41,570 nucleotides of DNA from SIG452 sp045541975 (GTDB taxonomy: Bacteria; Bacillota; Clostridia; UMGS1840): NCBI GenBank assembly GCA_045541975.1, contig JAZQKB010000004.1:1-41570 (forward strand), in the 5' to 3' direction. Shown here one piece after another: positions 25,553 through 33,817 of this stretch (the stretch's first letter is position 1; each line of letters starts with the position of its first letter). Position numbers and translations under genes: made by a program. The notes below the pieces were generated by a model, which did no database searches, had not been told where the DNA came from, and saw only the letters and a list, made by a program, of their open reading frames with translations.

Positions 25553-26168
25553 AACTGTGGCGCTGTATTCTAGTCAACTATGTGTTATTGAAGACGGGGC
25601 TAAAAATCCGTTAAAGAGCATATCGATGAAGTTCCTTGTGTTTGCTGCGGACGCCCAGTCCGGGGTGGATGCTGGGAGTTAAGGTTATGGGGCAACCGTT
25701 AATGGCATAGCGGAGGAAACCCTATTTCCGTGGAGACCTGTTCTCGTGGTTGGCAATTTCTGCAATTTAATTTTTGCAAGCTGCCTTCTACGGCTCAGGA
25801 TTAAACCTGCAATTGCGGTACGATACCCAAGTAAAGTGCTGTGTGCAGAGTAGCTTGCCTTGAAGTGGGCAGACGGGGAGATTCGGATCAGGCTTTTTTG
25901 GGAATGGCCATCTCGGGAAGCTATCGCCGGTTGAAACTCTGCTTGCAAAACAGGATTAAATAACACAAATGTTGTATGGGAAAACCACTAGACAGAATAG
26001 AATCGGAGGATTGCAGTGCGGACTCAGTGGCGATCGAGTGCAGTAACTAGGCAACTGTGCTGAAAGTGTTTTAAAGAGAAATCGCTCTGTTGGCGACAAG
26101 GAGTAGCACTTTGGGAAATCCAACTCGACCTATGCCGCAGAATTTACTCCGATTCTGCCACGTTTTTA
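25553..26168 (+). ncRNA. ole: OLE RNA (ornate, large, extremophilic RNA)
   Basis: About 610 bases without a credible gene. Local hairpins seen include CCCAG/CTGGG (25654-25658 with 25672-25676), GGAAA-CCCTA-TTTCC (25715-25729), CAGG/CCTG (25796-25809), GAGAT/ATCTC (25878-25882 with 25910-25914) and GCAGAAT/ATTCTGC (26137-26158); GTGGC at 25557 can pair with GCCAC at 26157-26161 to close the molecule. Known OLE RNAs are ~600 bases, lie in isoprenoid operons with ispA and dxs, and are followed by oapA; all three hold here. It is not RNase P, tmRNA or a group II intron: their conserved cores and a reverse transcriptase are absent. Edges are approximate. OLE RNA binds OapA at the membrane and affects cold, ethanol and Mg2+ stress in alkaliphilic bacilli. 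Confidence 0.88.
26137..26168 (+). terminator. Terminator-like hairpin at the OLE RNA 3' end
   Basis: A 7-bp stem (GCAGAAT / ATTCTGC) with an eight-base loop is followed by CACGTTTTTATTTT. It could end or define the 3' terminus of OLE RNA with partial readthrough into oapA; the four-base gap before the T-run makes it weaker than the other terminators here. Confidence 0.45.
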
Positions 26169-26193
26169 TTTTAAATTGACCACCTGTTTCTTA

Positions 26194-26288
26194 TGGAAAA
26201 ATTTTCAGCGATAGCGTGCGAAAATGCGCGTGAATACACAATGTATTCACTGTGCTTTTCACCCACTCTTACCAGAAAATTTATTCCA
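26194..26288. repeat. Nested inverted repeat between OLE RNA and oapA
   Basis: Three stacked arms can be seen: TGGAAAAATTTTC (26194-26206) with GAAAATTTATTCCA (26275-26288), GAAAA (26220-26224) with TTTTC (26256-26260), and the inner perfect GTGAATACA (26230-26238) with TGTATTCAC (26242-26250) around a CAA loop. The inner two are separated by symmetric five-base internal loops. It has no T-run, no gene and no promoter. It might be a processing site, a 3' domain of the RNA, or a small mobile repeat. Confidence 0.65.
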
Positions 26289-26403
26289 CAATAACCAAAT
26301 GTCCGAATCTATATTACATTTTTTAGCACATTCAGATAGCAATTACCAATCAAAGAACTGCTTTTCATATATTTGGCAAAAATTACAAAAAACGGAGTAA
26401 ATT

Positions 26404-27021
26404 ATGGAATCTAATAAAAAAGACGACATTCCCAAGTCAAAGAAAAAGCCGGTAAGTTGGGCGGTAAAAGCCACGGTGATTACCTTTTTTATTTCTTTTT
26501 TCTTAGGCGTTTTCGCAGATATTTTATCCAAAAACTTAAGTTTTGTGCCTGCTCTTTTGGTGCTTGTTTTCATCATTCTGGTGGGGATTATTGCAGACAT
26601 GGCAGGCATTGCCGTTGCAACGGCAGATGAAAAAACCTTAAATGCTATGGCTGCCCGAAAGATGCGGGGTGCAAAAGAAGCGCTTTCTCTGTTAAAAAGT
26701 GCGGAAAAAGCTACCAGTATTTTTAATGATGTGATTGGTGACATTGCGGGGATTATCAGCGGTGCCACCGGTGCCACCATCGGTGTGTATGTAATCAGAA
26801 TGCTTGGAGATGCAATTGCCTCCGGCAATGCTCAACTGGGAGAATTGATTACGCTTAGTATGCTGTCTGCCGTCATTGCATCGCTAACGGTGGGCGGTAA
26901 AGCTGCAGGCAAAAAATATGCAATTAAAAATGCTGAAAAAATTGTGTATCTGGTTGGCAGAATCGCATATTTTTGCAAACGGATTACCAATGTGAAAAAC
27001 TGGTTTAGAAAAGAACGTTAA
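26404..27021 (+). CDS. oapA: OLE-associated membrane protein OapA
   Basis: 205 residues with three to four membrane segments (residues ~23-42, 48-72, 111-135, 148-165) and a very basic N-terminus (KSKKK) and C-terminus. The stretch AMAARKMRGAKEALSLL followed by NDVIGDIAGIISG carries a DxxxD motif (Asp109-Asp113) at the edge of a membrane helix, the hallmark of OapA. OapA binds OLE RNA and brings it to the membrane. The pattern around 65-100 also resembles DUF21 domains of CNNM/CorC magnesium transporters, which fits the reported Mg2+ role. The ATG follows CGGAG. It is not homologous to any other gene here. Confidence 0.88.
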   Translation: MESNKKDDIPKSKKKPVSWAVKATVITFFISFFLGVFADILSKNLSFVPALLVLVFIILVGIIADMAGIAVATADEKTLNAMAARKMRGAKEALSLLKSAEKATSIFNDVIGDIAGIISGATGATIGVYVIRMLGDAIASGNAQLGELITLSMLSAVIASLTVGGKAAGKKYAIKNAEKIVYLVGRIAYFCKRITNVKNWFRKER

Positions 27022-27052
27022 TTACTAACGATATTAACACGAGGAAACGAAC

Positions 27053-28909
27053 GTGACACATCAATCTTTATTTGACAAATTAACTGAATACCAGAATTTG
27101 AAAGAAATGCCTATTTCTGAGCTTCCAATGCTTTGTGAGGAAATCCGTAGTTTCTTAATTGATTCTGTTTCCGAAACCGGAGGACATCTGGCTTCTAATT
27201 TGGGTGCCGTTGAGCTAACGGTTGCGTTGCACAGAGAATTTTCGTTTCCCAAAGATAAACTGATTTTTGATGTTGGTCATCAGAGCTATGTGCATAAAAT
27301 TTTAACGGGGCGTGCAGAAGAGTTTGTAAACCTCAGAAAACTTGGCGGAATTTCCGGATTTCCCAAAACTACCGAAAGTGAATTTGATACCTTTCATTCC
27401 GGTCATAGCTCCAATTCCATTTCTGTGGCACTTGGCTTAAAACGGGGACTGGAGCAGCAGGGAGATTCTTCTCATGTAGTTGCCATGATTGGAGACGGTG
27501 CGTTAACCGGTGGAATGGCAATTGAGGCAATGAATGATGCCGGCAGAGAAAAGAATAATATTATCGTGGTGTTAAACGATAACGAGATGAGCATTTCTGA
27601 GAATGTGGGAAGTATCGCCCGTCATCTTGCCAAAATGCGGACAAGTCCCATTTATTTGCGTACAAAGGGAGGGGTTTCCACTTTCTTCTCGAAAATCCCC
27701 TGGATTGGGAAAGGCTTGTATAAATTGATCTCCACTTTTAAAGCGGCATTTCGCAATATGATTATCGGAGATAACATTTTTGAAGAATTAGGCTTTTACT
27801 ATGCGGGTCCCTTTGACGGGCATAATATCAAAGGTCTTTGCAAGGTATTCAGCCAGTTAAAAGATATTGATAAACCGATTGTCATTCATGTGATGACAAA
27901 AAAAGGGAAGGGATACCTTCCCGCAGAAGAACGTCCCGATTTGTTCCACGGAGTCAAAGGTTTCGACGTGGAAACAGGGATTCCAACTCCTTCGGGTAAG
28001 AATTTCTCCTGTGCTTTTGGTGAAGCAATGGTGGAATTGGGCGAAACCAACAAAAAAATTGTGGCAATTACTGCTGCAATGCCGGACGGAACCGGGTTAA
28101 ACGGCTTTCGCGACAAGTACCCTGACCGTTATTATGATGTTGCCATTGCAGAAGCTCATGGGGCAGGACTTTCAGCCGGACTGGCTATTTCAGGAATGGT
28201 TCCCGTGTTTGCAGTGTATTCTTCGTTTCTGCAACGTGCTTATGACCAGATGATTACCGATGTTTGCGGGATGAATCTGCATTGTGTGTTTGCGGTAGAC
28301 CGTTCGGGAATTGTTGGGGAAGACGGAGAAACGCATCAGGGAATCTTTGATATTTCCTACCTCACTTCCATGCCCAATATGACGGTGTTTTCACCTGCAA
28401 CCTATCAAGACCTTCGTTTTATGCTGAAGGAAGCTGTCGAGGATTATAATTCTCCTTGTGCCATCCGTTATCCCAGAGGTAGTGAATCTTCTGAAGTCTG
28501 TGAGCTGGAACAGCCTTACGAAAAGGAAAAAGCACAGGTTTTAGTAGAAGGAAAGCATGTTTCCATTTTGTGTGACGGCTCCATGGTATCAGAAGGGTTG
28601 AAAGCAACCAGACTGTTGGCGGAACTTGGTGTTTCGGCAGAACTGATTAATCTTCGTTATATTAAACCGTTGGATTGGGAAACTATTGGCAATTCCCTAA
28701 TGAAGACCAAGCGTGGTGTGGTGATGGAAAATGCTTGTCAAAGCGGTGGCATTTATTCCATGCTGACAGGTGCAACCACCGTGCCGTTACTGTCCGTTTC
28801 GGTGCCTGACTGTTATGTGCCACACGGCAAGGTAGGGGAACTGTATCAAATGTTCCAAATGGACGGCGAAAGCGTTGCAAAAAGAATTATGGAGGAATTT
28901 TTCCGTTGA
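27053..28909 (+). CDS. dxs: 1-deoxy-D-xylulose-5-phosphate synthase
   Basis: 618 residues from a GTG start seven bases after GAGGA. Dxs condenses pyruvate and glyceraldehyde-3-phosphate, using thiamine diphosphate, as the first step of the MEP isoprenoid pathway. Seen: GDGALTGGMAIEAMNDAG (TPP/Mg2+ site), DVGHQSYVHKILTGR, and the transketolase-like VDRSGIVGEDGETHQGIFD. The C-terminal transketolase domain is complete. Its stop codon overlaps the TTG start of tlyA by four bases. Confidence 0.97.
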   Translation: MTHQSLFDKLTEYQNLKEMPISELPMLCEEIRSFLIDSVSETGGHLASNLGAVELTVALHREFSFPKDKLIFDVGHQSYVHKILTGRAEEFVNLRKLGGISGFPKTTESEFDTFHSGHSSNSISVALGLKRGLEQQGDSSHVVAMIGDGALTGGMAIEAMNDAGREKNNIIVVLNDNEMSISENVGSIARHLAKMRTSPIYLRTKGGVSTFFSKIPWIGKGLYKLISTFKAAFRNMIIGDNIFEELGFYYAGPFDGHNIKGLCKVFSQLKDIDKPIVIHVMTKKGKGYLPAEERPDLFHGVKGFDVETGIPTPSGKNFSCAFGEAMVELGETNKKIVAITAAMPDGTGLNGFRDKYPDRYYDVAIAEAHGAGLSAGLAISGMVPVFAVYSSFLQRAYDQMITDVCGMNLHCVFAVDRSGIVGEDGETHQGIFDISYLTSMPNMTVFSPATYQDLRFMLKEAVEDYNSPCAIRYPRGSESSEVCELEQPYEKEKAQVLVEGKHVSILCDGSMVSEGLKATRLLAELGVSAELINLRYIKPLDWETIGNSLMKTKRGVVMENACQSGGIYSMLTGATTVPLLSVSVPDCYVPHGKVGELYQMFQMDGESVAKRIMEEFFR

Positions 28910-29703
28910 AAATAAGACTGGATGTTGCCCTGACAGATAAGGGACTTGCTCCTTCCCGGGAAAAGGCAAAGGCACTCATTATGGCAGGTCAGGTGTATGT
29001 GGACGGGCAAAAAGCATATAAAGCCGGAGAACTGATTGAAGATTCCCAAAGCCTCACGGTGAAAGAAGATTTGCCTTTTGTATCCCGTGGTGGCTACAAA
29101 TTGGATAAGGGAATCAAAGTCTTCGGTATCAATTTAGAAGATAAAGTTTGTGTGGATATTGGAGCATCCACAGGCGGTTTTACCGACTGTATGCTGCAAA
29201 ACGGTGCAAAGCGTGTCTATGCGGTGGATGTGGGTTACGGTCAGTTGAACTGGAAACTTCGCAGTGATGACCGTGTGGTGGTGTTAGAACGTACCAACGC
29301 CCGTTACTTAACCGAAGAGCAGATTCCCGAGCGTGCCGATTTCTTATCTGCCGATGTGGCATTTATTTCATTAAATACGGCACTTTCCACAGCAGTGGAT
29401 TTGCTGAGTGATTCTGCTGAACTGATGGTGTTGATTAAACCCCAGTTTGAAGCCGGCAGAGAATTTGTTGGAAAAAAAGGCGTGGTGAAGGACAAAAAGG
29501 TTCATCACGATGTGATTGTGAAAGTTTGTGAGCAAATGATTGCCAAAGGACTGACCTTATTGGATTTAGACTTTTCTCCCATCAAAGGACCCGAAGGCAA
29601 CATTGAATACTTACTTTATATGACCAAACGGCAGGAAACCTCTATGGATTATCTTGCCAAAGCAAAAGAAATTACCGAAGCGTCTCATACCACTTTGGAT
29701 TAA
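28906..29703 (+). CDS. tlyA: TlyA-family rRNA 2'-O-methyltransferase
   Basis: 265 residues. The TTG start overlaps the dxs stop (TTGA) and is preceded by GGAGG. Residues ~1-60 are an S4 RNA-binding domain (RLDVALTDKGLAPSREKAKA) and the rest a FtsJ-like methyltransferase with the SAM motif VCVDIGASTGGFTDCML. TlyA methylates 2'-OH groups of 16S and 23S rRNA cytidines in actinobacteria, which governs capreomycin sensitivity; the older name hemolysin is misleading. The dxs-tlyA-nadK-argR-recN order is conserved in Firmicutes. Confidence 0.95.
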   Translation: MKIRLDVALTDKGLAPSREKAKALIMAGQVYVDGQKAYKAGELIEDSQSLTVKEDLPFVSRGGYKLDKGIKVFGINLEDKVCVDIGASTGGFTDCMLQNGAKRVYAVDVGYGQLNWKLRSDDRVVVLERTNARYLTEEQIPERADFLSADVAFISLNTALSTAVDLLSDSAELMVLIKPQFEAGREFVGKKGVVKDKKVHHDVIVKVCEQMIAKGLTLLDLDFSPIKGPEGNIEYLLYMTKRQETSMDYLAKAKEITEASHTTLD

Positions 29704-29716
29704 ACCGAGGGATTTT

Positions 29717-30547
29717 ATGAACATTGGAATTATCATCGGAAAATCGAATATTGCATCATCCGTGATTACACGGCTGGTTTCTTTGTTGGAGAAACACGAT
29801 GCCCGTGTTTATTTCCCGTCTGATAGCGGACTTGGCACTTTTGGCACGGTTCTTTCCACAGAAGAGTTCTACCAAACTGTGGAAATGGTGATTGTGTTAG
29901 GCGGTGACGGCACACTCCTTCGGGTATCCCAGTCAGCATCTGAGCACGGTATCCCCATTTTAGGGATTAACTTTGGCAGAGTCGGTCTGTTAACCGATTT
30001 AGAGCAAGCAGAATTAGATTTAGTCAGCCGTATTTTCACAGGAGATTATTCCATTGACGAACGGATGATGTTAACTGCCGTTGTTACCGATAATGAAGGC
30101 GAAAAATACCGTTTTTCAGCCTTGAATGAAATTGCTCTTTCCCGTGGTAACTTCGCAAAAATGCTGGAAATGGACTTGTATATTGACGGTGCTATTTGCA
30201 CCCCCATTCGTGCGGACGGACTGATTGTTTCCACACCCACAGGCTCTACAGCGTATTCACTGTCTGCAGGCGGTGCGGTGATTGATCCTCTGGCGGAAGC
30301 CTTTGCGGTGACGCCCATTTGTCCGCATACCTTAAATATCCGCCCCATGGTGATTTGCAAAAACCGGACCATCACCATTAAACAAAAAGAGGGCACTGAG
30401 AATGTTTCGTTTTTGTCTTATGATGGAAACGAAGCTGTAACCGTAAGTCCCGGAATGGAAATCACTATTCGCTTATCCGAGCATACTACCAAACTGGTTC
30501 GGATTGTTAATCGGAATTTTTATTCTGTGTTGAAAGATAAACTCTAA
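29717..30547 (+). CDS. nadK: NAD kinase
   Basis: 276 residues from the ATG at 29717 (MNIGIIIGKSN), preceded by GAGGGA; the frame runs 21 codons further upstream but overlaps tlyA. The signature LGGDGTLLR (61-69) is the catalytic GGDG, followed by NFGRVGLLT, ALNEIALSRG and the NAD-site loop STPTGSTAYSLSAGG. It makes NADP from NAD with ATP or polyphosphate. It starts 13 bases after tlyA. Confidence 0.97.
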   Translation: MNIGIIIGKSNIASSVITRLVSLLEKHDARVYFPSDSGLGTFGTVLSTEEFYQTVEMVIVLGGDGTLLRVSQSASEHGIPILGINFGRVGLLTDLEQAELDLVSRIFTGDYSIDERMMLTAVVTDNEGEKYRFSALNEIALSRGNFAKMLEMDLYIDGAICTPIRADGLIVSTPTGSTAYSLSAGGAVIDPLAEAFAVTPICPHTLNIRPMVICKNRTITIKQKEGTENVSFLSYDGNEAVTVSPGMEITIRLSEHTTKLVRIVNRNFYSVLKDKL

Positions 30548-30560
30548 GAAAGAAGAGATT

Positions 30561-31013
30561 ATGATGAAGAAAAGAAGGCAAGACGATTTACTCCGTTTAA
30601 TTCAGGGGGAAAAAATCAGAACTCAGGAGGAACTGACCGAGCGTCTGTCCCGATTGGGTTACCGTGTAACGCAGGCAACTGTTTCCCGTGATATCAAAGA
30701 ATTAAAAATTATTAAAACCACCGATGAAAACGGTGAAATTTGCTATTTGGCACCTCAAAAGGATGCGCACCAACACGGTTCCGGTACCGGATTTGGATTC
30801 TTTAAAAATCTGATTCATTCGGTAACCCATAGCGTGAATATTATTGTAATTCATACCGCTGCCGGCATGGCACAGGGCATTGCTGCAACCATTGACCGTA
30901 TGGGCAGAGCAGACATTTTAGGCACCATTGCAGGAGATGACACAATTATGGTGGTATGTCGCACACCCGAAGAAACCGGAATCGTTGCAGATTACTTAAA
31001 AACCCATCTCTAA
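30561..31013 (+). CDS. argR: Arginine repressor ArgR
   Basis: 150 residues. The N-terminal winged helix (EELTERLSRLGYRVTQATVS, with SRDIKELKI) binds ARG boxes; the C-terminal domain has the arginine-binding and hexamer part ending IAGDDTIMVVCRT. ArgR represses arginine synthesis and activates arginine degradation. Two consecutive ATGs begin the gene; either may be used. Conserved next to recN although the two are not functionally tied. Confidence 0.95.
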   Translation: MMKKRRQDDLLRLIQGEKIRTQEELTERLSRLGYRVTQATVSRDIKELKIIKTTDENGEICYLAPQKDAHQHGSGTGFGFFKNLIHSVTHSVNIIVIHTAAGMAQGIAATIDRMGRADILGTIAGDDTIMVVCRTPEETGIVADYLKTHL

Positions 31014-31031
31014 GAAATCGAGGATGCAACT

Positions 31032-32690
31032 ATGCTTTCTACCTTGCGAATTAAAAACTTAGCGGTCATCCGTGAGATTACCCTGCAGTTTGATCGGGGA
31101 CTTACGGTGCTGACCGGGGAAACCGGTGCAGGGAAGTCCATCCTGATGGATGTCTTGCAGGCTATTTTGGGTGCCCGGGTTTCCAAGGAACTGATTCGTG
31201 CAGAGGAAAAATCTGCTCTGGTGGAGGCAGGCTTTTTCTTCCCGGAGGATTCTGCTCCGGCAGGATTAAAACCCTATCTTTCAGACGATATGCTGGTCTT
31301 ATCCCGTGAAATCTTCCGGGATGGCAGAAATATAGTGAAGATTAACGGTTCTTTATCTAACACGGCAGAGCTTCGGGGAATTGCACCGTATCTTATCAGC
31401 ATTCATTCTCAGAATGATAATCAGATTTTATTTCGTTCGGAAGAACATTTCCGTTTTTTAGACCATTTTGCAGGTGCATCTGAATTGCGTATGGAATACG
31501 AAACCTGCTATCGCCGTTACCGTGAAATCTGCGAAGAAATTGTAGCGGTAGACAGCAAAAAAGAGCAGGATCAAAGCCGTATTGACTATTTAAAATTTGT
31601 GCTTCGTGAAATTGAGAATGCCAATCTTCAGCCTGATGAAGAAGAACATTTAAAAGAAATCAAACTTCTTTTCAAGAATCAGGAAAAGAACAAAGAGAAT
31701 ATCAAAACAGCAACCTATGCTTTATATGAAAATGAAGAAAGTGCTTACCATTTTGTTTCTGTGGCGGCAAAAGCCTTAAAAAACGCAGATGGTTTTTCCG
31801 AGATTGCAGAGCGTTTGGATGAGCTTTCTTATGAAATTGCAGAGTTATCTGAAAAAATCCGTTTATCGAATGTAGCAGCAGAGTTAGAATATCAGAATAT
31901 TGACGATTTAGAAGACCGTTTGGGGTTGATTTATCAGCTCAAAATGAAATATGGCGGAACATTTCAGTCAATTTTTGATACTTACGAAAAAACCTCCCGT
32001 GAGCTTTATGAAATTGAGCATCGGGAACATCATTTAGAAGCGTTAACCAAACAAAAAGAAGAATATCTTTTAAAAATAACCGAACTCTCTTCCAGCCTTA
32101 CCGAAACAAGACGTCAGTTTGCCAATCAATTGGCAGAAAAGCTGCAACAGGAACTGCGTGATTTAATGATGCCAAACGCTGTTTTTTTGGTAGATTTAAA
32201 AGAAGAAAACGAATGTTGTGTCTATGGAAAAGAACGGGTAGAATTTTTGTTTTCCGCCAACTTGGGATTACCTCCCGCACCCCTATCCAAAATTGCATCG
32301 GGTGGAGAAATCTCCCGTGTGAATCTGGCATTAAAATCGGTTCTTCGTGGCATTGACCCTGCCTGTGCCTTTGTATTTGACGAAATTGACACTGGCTTAA
32401 GCGGTCGTGCTGCTCAGAAGACGGGTGAAAAAATGTGTGCCATCGGGAAAGATTCTCAGGTGCTTTGCGTCACCCATCTTCCGCAGATTGCTGCTATGGC
32501 AGACCAGCATTTTTTAGTAAACAAGGAAGAGCTTGCCGAGGAAACCGTTACCCGTGTTTGTACCATCACAGGGGATGCACGTATTAACGAAATCTCCCGC
32601 ATGATTGGCGGTGTTGCGGTGACCGAAATCACCAGACAAAGTGCCGAAGAAATGCTACACTTAGCAGAAGCGTTTAAATTGGAGTATTAA
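31032..32690 (+). CDS. recN: DNA repair protein RecN
   Basis: 552 residues. SMC-like ATPase: Walker A GETGAGKSILMD (residues ~30-41), a long coiled-coil middle, the signature LSKIASGGEISRVNLALKS, and Walker B AFVFDEIDTGLSG. RecN brings DNA ends together in double-strand break repair. It starts 18 bases after argR and ends one base before the RseC-like gene. Confidence 0.97.
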   Translation: MLSTLRIKNLAVIREITLQFDRGLTVLTGETGAGKSILMDVLQAILGARVSKELIRAEEKSALVEAGFFFPEDSAPAGLKPYLSDDMLVLSREIFRDGRNIVKINGSLSNTAELRGIAPYLISIHSQNDNQILFRSEEHFRFLDHFAGASELRMEYETCYRRYREICEEIVAVDSKKEQDQSRIDYLKFVLREIENANLQPDEEEHLKEIKLLFKNQEKNKENIKTATYALYENEESAYHFVSVAAKALKNADGFSEIAERLDELSYEIAELSEKIRLSNVAAELEYQNIDDLEDRLGLIYQLKMKYGGTFQSIFDTYEKTSRELYEIEHREHHLEALTKQKEEYLLKITELSSSLTETRRQFANQLAEKLQQELRDLMMPNAVFLVDLKEENECCVYGKERVEFLFSANLGLPPAPLSKIASGGEISRVNLALKSVLRGIDPACAFVFDEIDTGLSGRAAQKTGEKMCAIGKDSQVLCVTHLPQIAAMADQHFLVNKEELAEETVTRVCTITGDARINEISRMIGGVAVTEITRQSAEEMLHLAEAFKLEY

Positions 32691-32691
32691 G

Positions 32692-33081
32692 ATGAAAGTT
32701 ACAGGAACCGTTCTGAAACGACTGAATGAGAAGAATATCCTTGTTAAAATCATTCGTTCTTCCGCTTGCGGTGGAGATTGTCACACTTGTGGTGTCTGCA
32801 ATGGCGGGGAATCGGAAATTATTGCTGAATGTACTGATTTGGTGCAGGAAGGTGACGAAGTTTTTGTTACCATTCCAAACAAACGGTATTTCACCATTTC
32901 TTTTATGGTGTTTTTGTTGCCGCTTTGTTTGATGATTTTGGCCTTTTTACTTTTTAGACAATCCTGCTCGGAAGATAGTTCTGCCTTAATTTCCCTATTG
33001 GCAGGTGTGTTGTCTTTTATCGCAATCACGTTGCTGTTTCGGAGATTAAAAATCCCCAAGGCAGAAAAGAAAGAGGAATAA
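32692..33081 (+). CDS. RseC/MucC-family membrane protein
   Basis: 129 residues. A Cys-rich motif CGGDCHTCGVC (Cys26, 30, 33, 36) precedes two membrane helices (~60-85 and ~95-115), the layout of the RseC/MucC family. In E. coli RseC helps reduce SoxR together with the Rsx complex; in Clostridia the family is often near Rnf or other ferredoxin systems. The ATG is one base after the recN stop. A ferredoxin-type oxidoreductase cluster is downstream, supporting a redox role, which is inference. Confidence 0.85.
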   Translation: MKVTGTVLKRLNEKNILVKIIRSSACGGDCHTCGVCNGGESEIIAECTDLVQEGDEVFVTIPNKRYFTISFMVFLLPLCLMILAFLLFRQSCSEDSSALISLLAGVLSFIAITLLFRRLKIPKAEKKEE

Positions 33082-33082
33082 T

Positions 33083-33748
33083 ATGAAGCGCATTACCATC
33101 TTTGCAGGGCATTACGGAAGCGGGAAAACCACCGCTGCGGTAGCCTATGCCAAAAAACTAAGAGAACAACACGAAAAAGTGATGATTGTGGATATTGATT
33201 TAATCAATCCCTACTATCGCACCAAGGATGCTCAGGACGAGCTGGATGCTTTAGGCATCACCGTGGTAACTCCTACCTATGCCAACACCAATATTGAAAC
33301 CCCGTCTATTCCTGCGGGAGTGATGGCGGCATTCAGCCAAAAAGATACCTATGTGGTGTTTGATGCAGCAGGAGATGATGACGGTGCGGTGGTGTTGAGC
33401 CGTTACTTTATGGATTTTTCACAAGAGGAATATGATTTCTTTTTGGTGATTAATTCAAAAAGACCATTGACGAGAGACAAAGAAAGTATTATAATGTATA
33501 AAAAGGACATTGAAATAGCATCTCGCCTGAGCTTTACGGCATTGGTGAATGCCACTAATATTTCTTATGAAACTACCCTTTCTGATATTATGGAAGGAGA
33601 GAAAGTGACTGACGAAGTTTCCCAAGCTTGCGGAATCCCGAACCGCTACACTTTTGTGTGGGATCAGTTGTACGCCAGCTTACCCGACTCATTCAAGAAA
33701 AAGGCAATTCCGGTTAGTCTGTTTCATAAAAAGCCTTGGGAACTATAA
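33083..33748 (+). CDS. MinD/ParA-like P-loop ATPase
   Basis: 221 residues. A deviant P-loop GHYGSGKTT (9-17) with DIDLINPYYRTKD places it among CobQ/MinD/ParA-type nucleotide-binding proteins. There is no ParB or cell-division partner adjacent. It starts one base after the RseC-like gene and is followed by the 2-oxoacid oxidoreductase operon. A role as assembly or regulatory ATPase of that cluster is possible but not shown. Confidence 0.75.
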   Translation: MKRITIFAGHYGSGKTTAAVAYAKKLREQHEKVMIVDIDLINPYYRTKDAQDELDALGITVVTPTYANTNIETPSIPAGVMAAFSQKDTYVVFDAAGDDDGAVVLSRYFMDFSQEEYDFFLVINSKRPLTRDKESIIMYKKDIEIASRLSFTALVNATNISYETTLSDIMEGEKVTDEVSQACGIPNRYTFVWDQLYASLPDSFKKKAIPVSLFHKKPWEL

Positions 33749-33817
33749 TTTGATTATAAAATTTCAAATACATTGAAAAACCCGACGGATTGTCGGAGAG
33801 GAAAGGAAAAAGTGATT

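Noticed and set aside
25685..25966. A 93-codon minus-strand reading frame in the long non-coding block
   Set aside because: No ribosome site, no recognisable domain, low-complexity basic composition, and it lies antisense to the structured OLE RNA.
25553..26168. RNase P RNA, tmRNA or group II intron as identity of the structured block
   Set aside because: I see none of their conserved core sequences, no reverse transcriptase, and the operon context with oapA fits OLE RNA far better.
26343..26828. A 161-codon minus-strand frame over the oapA region
   Set aside because: It is the reverse complement of oapA, lacks a ribosome site and has typical antisense composition.
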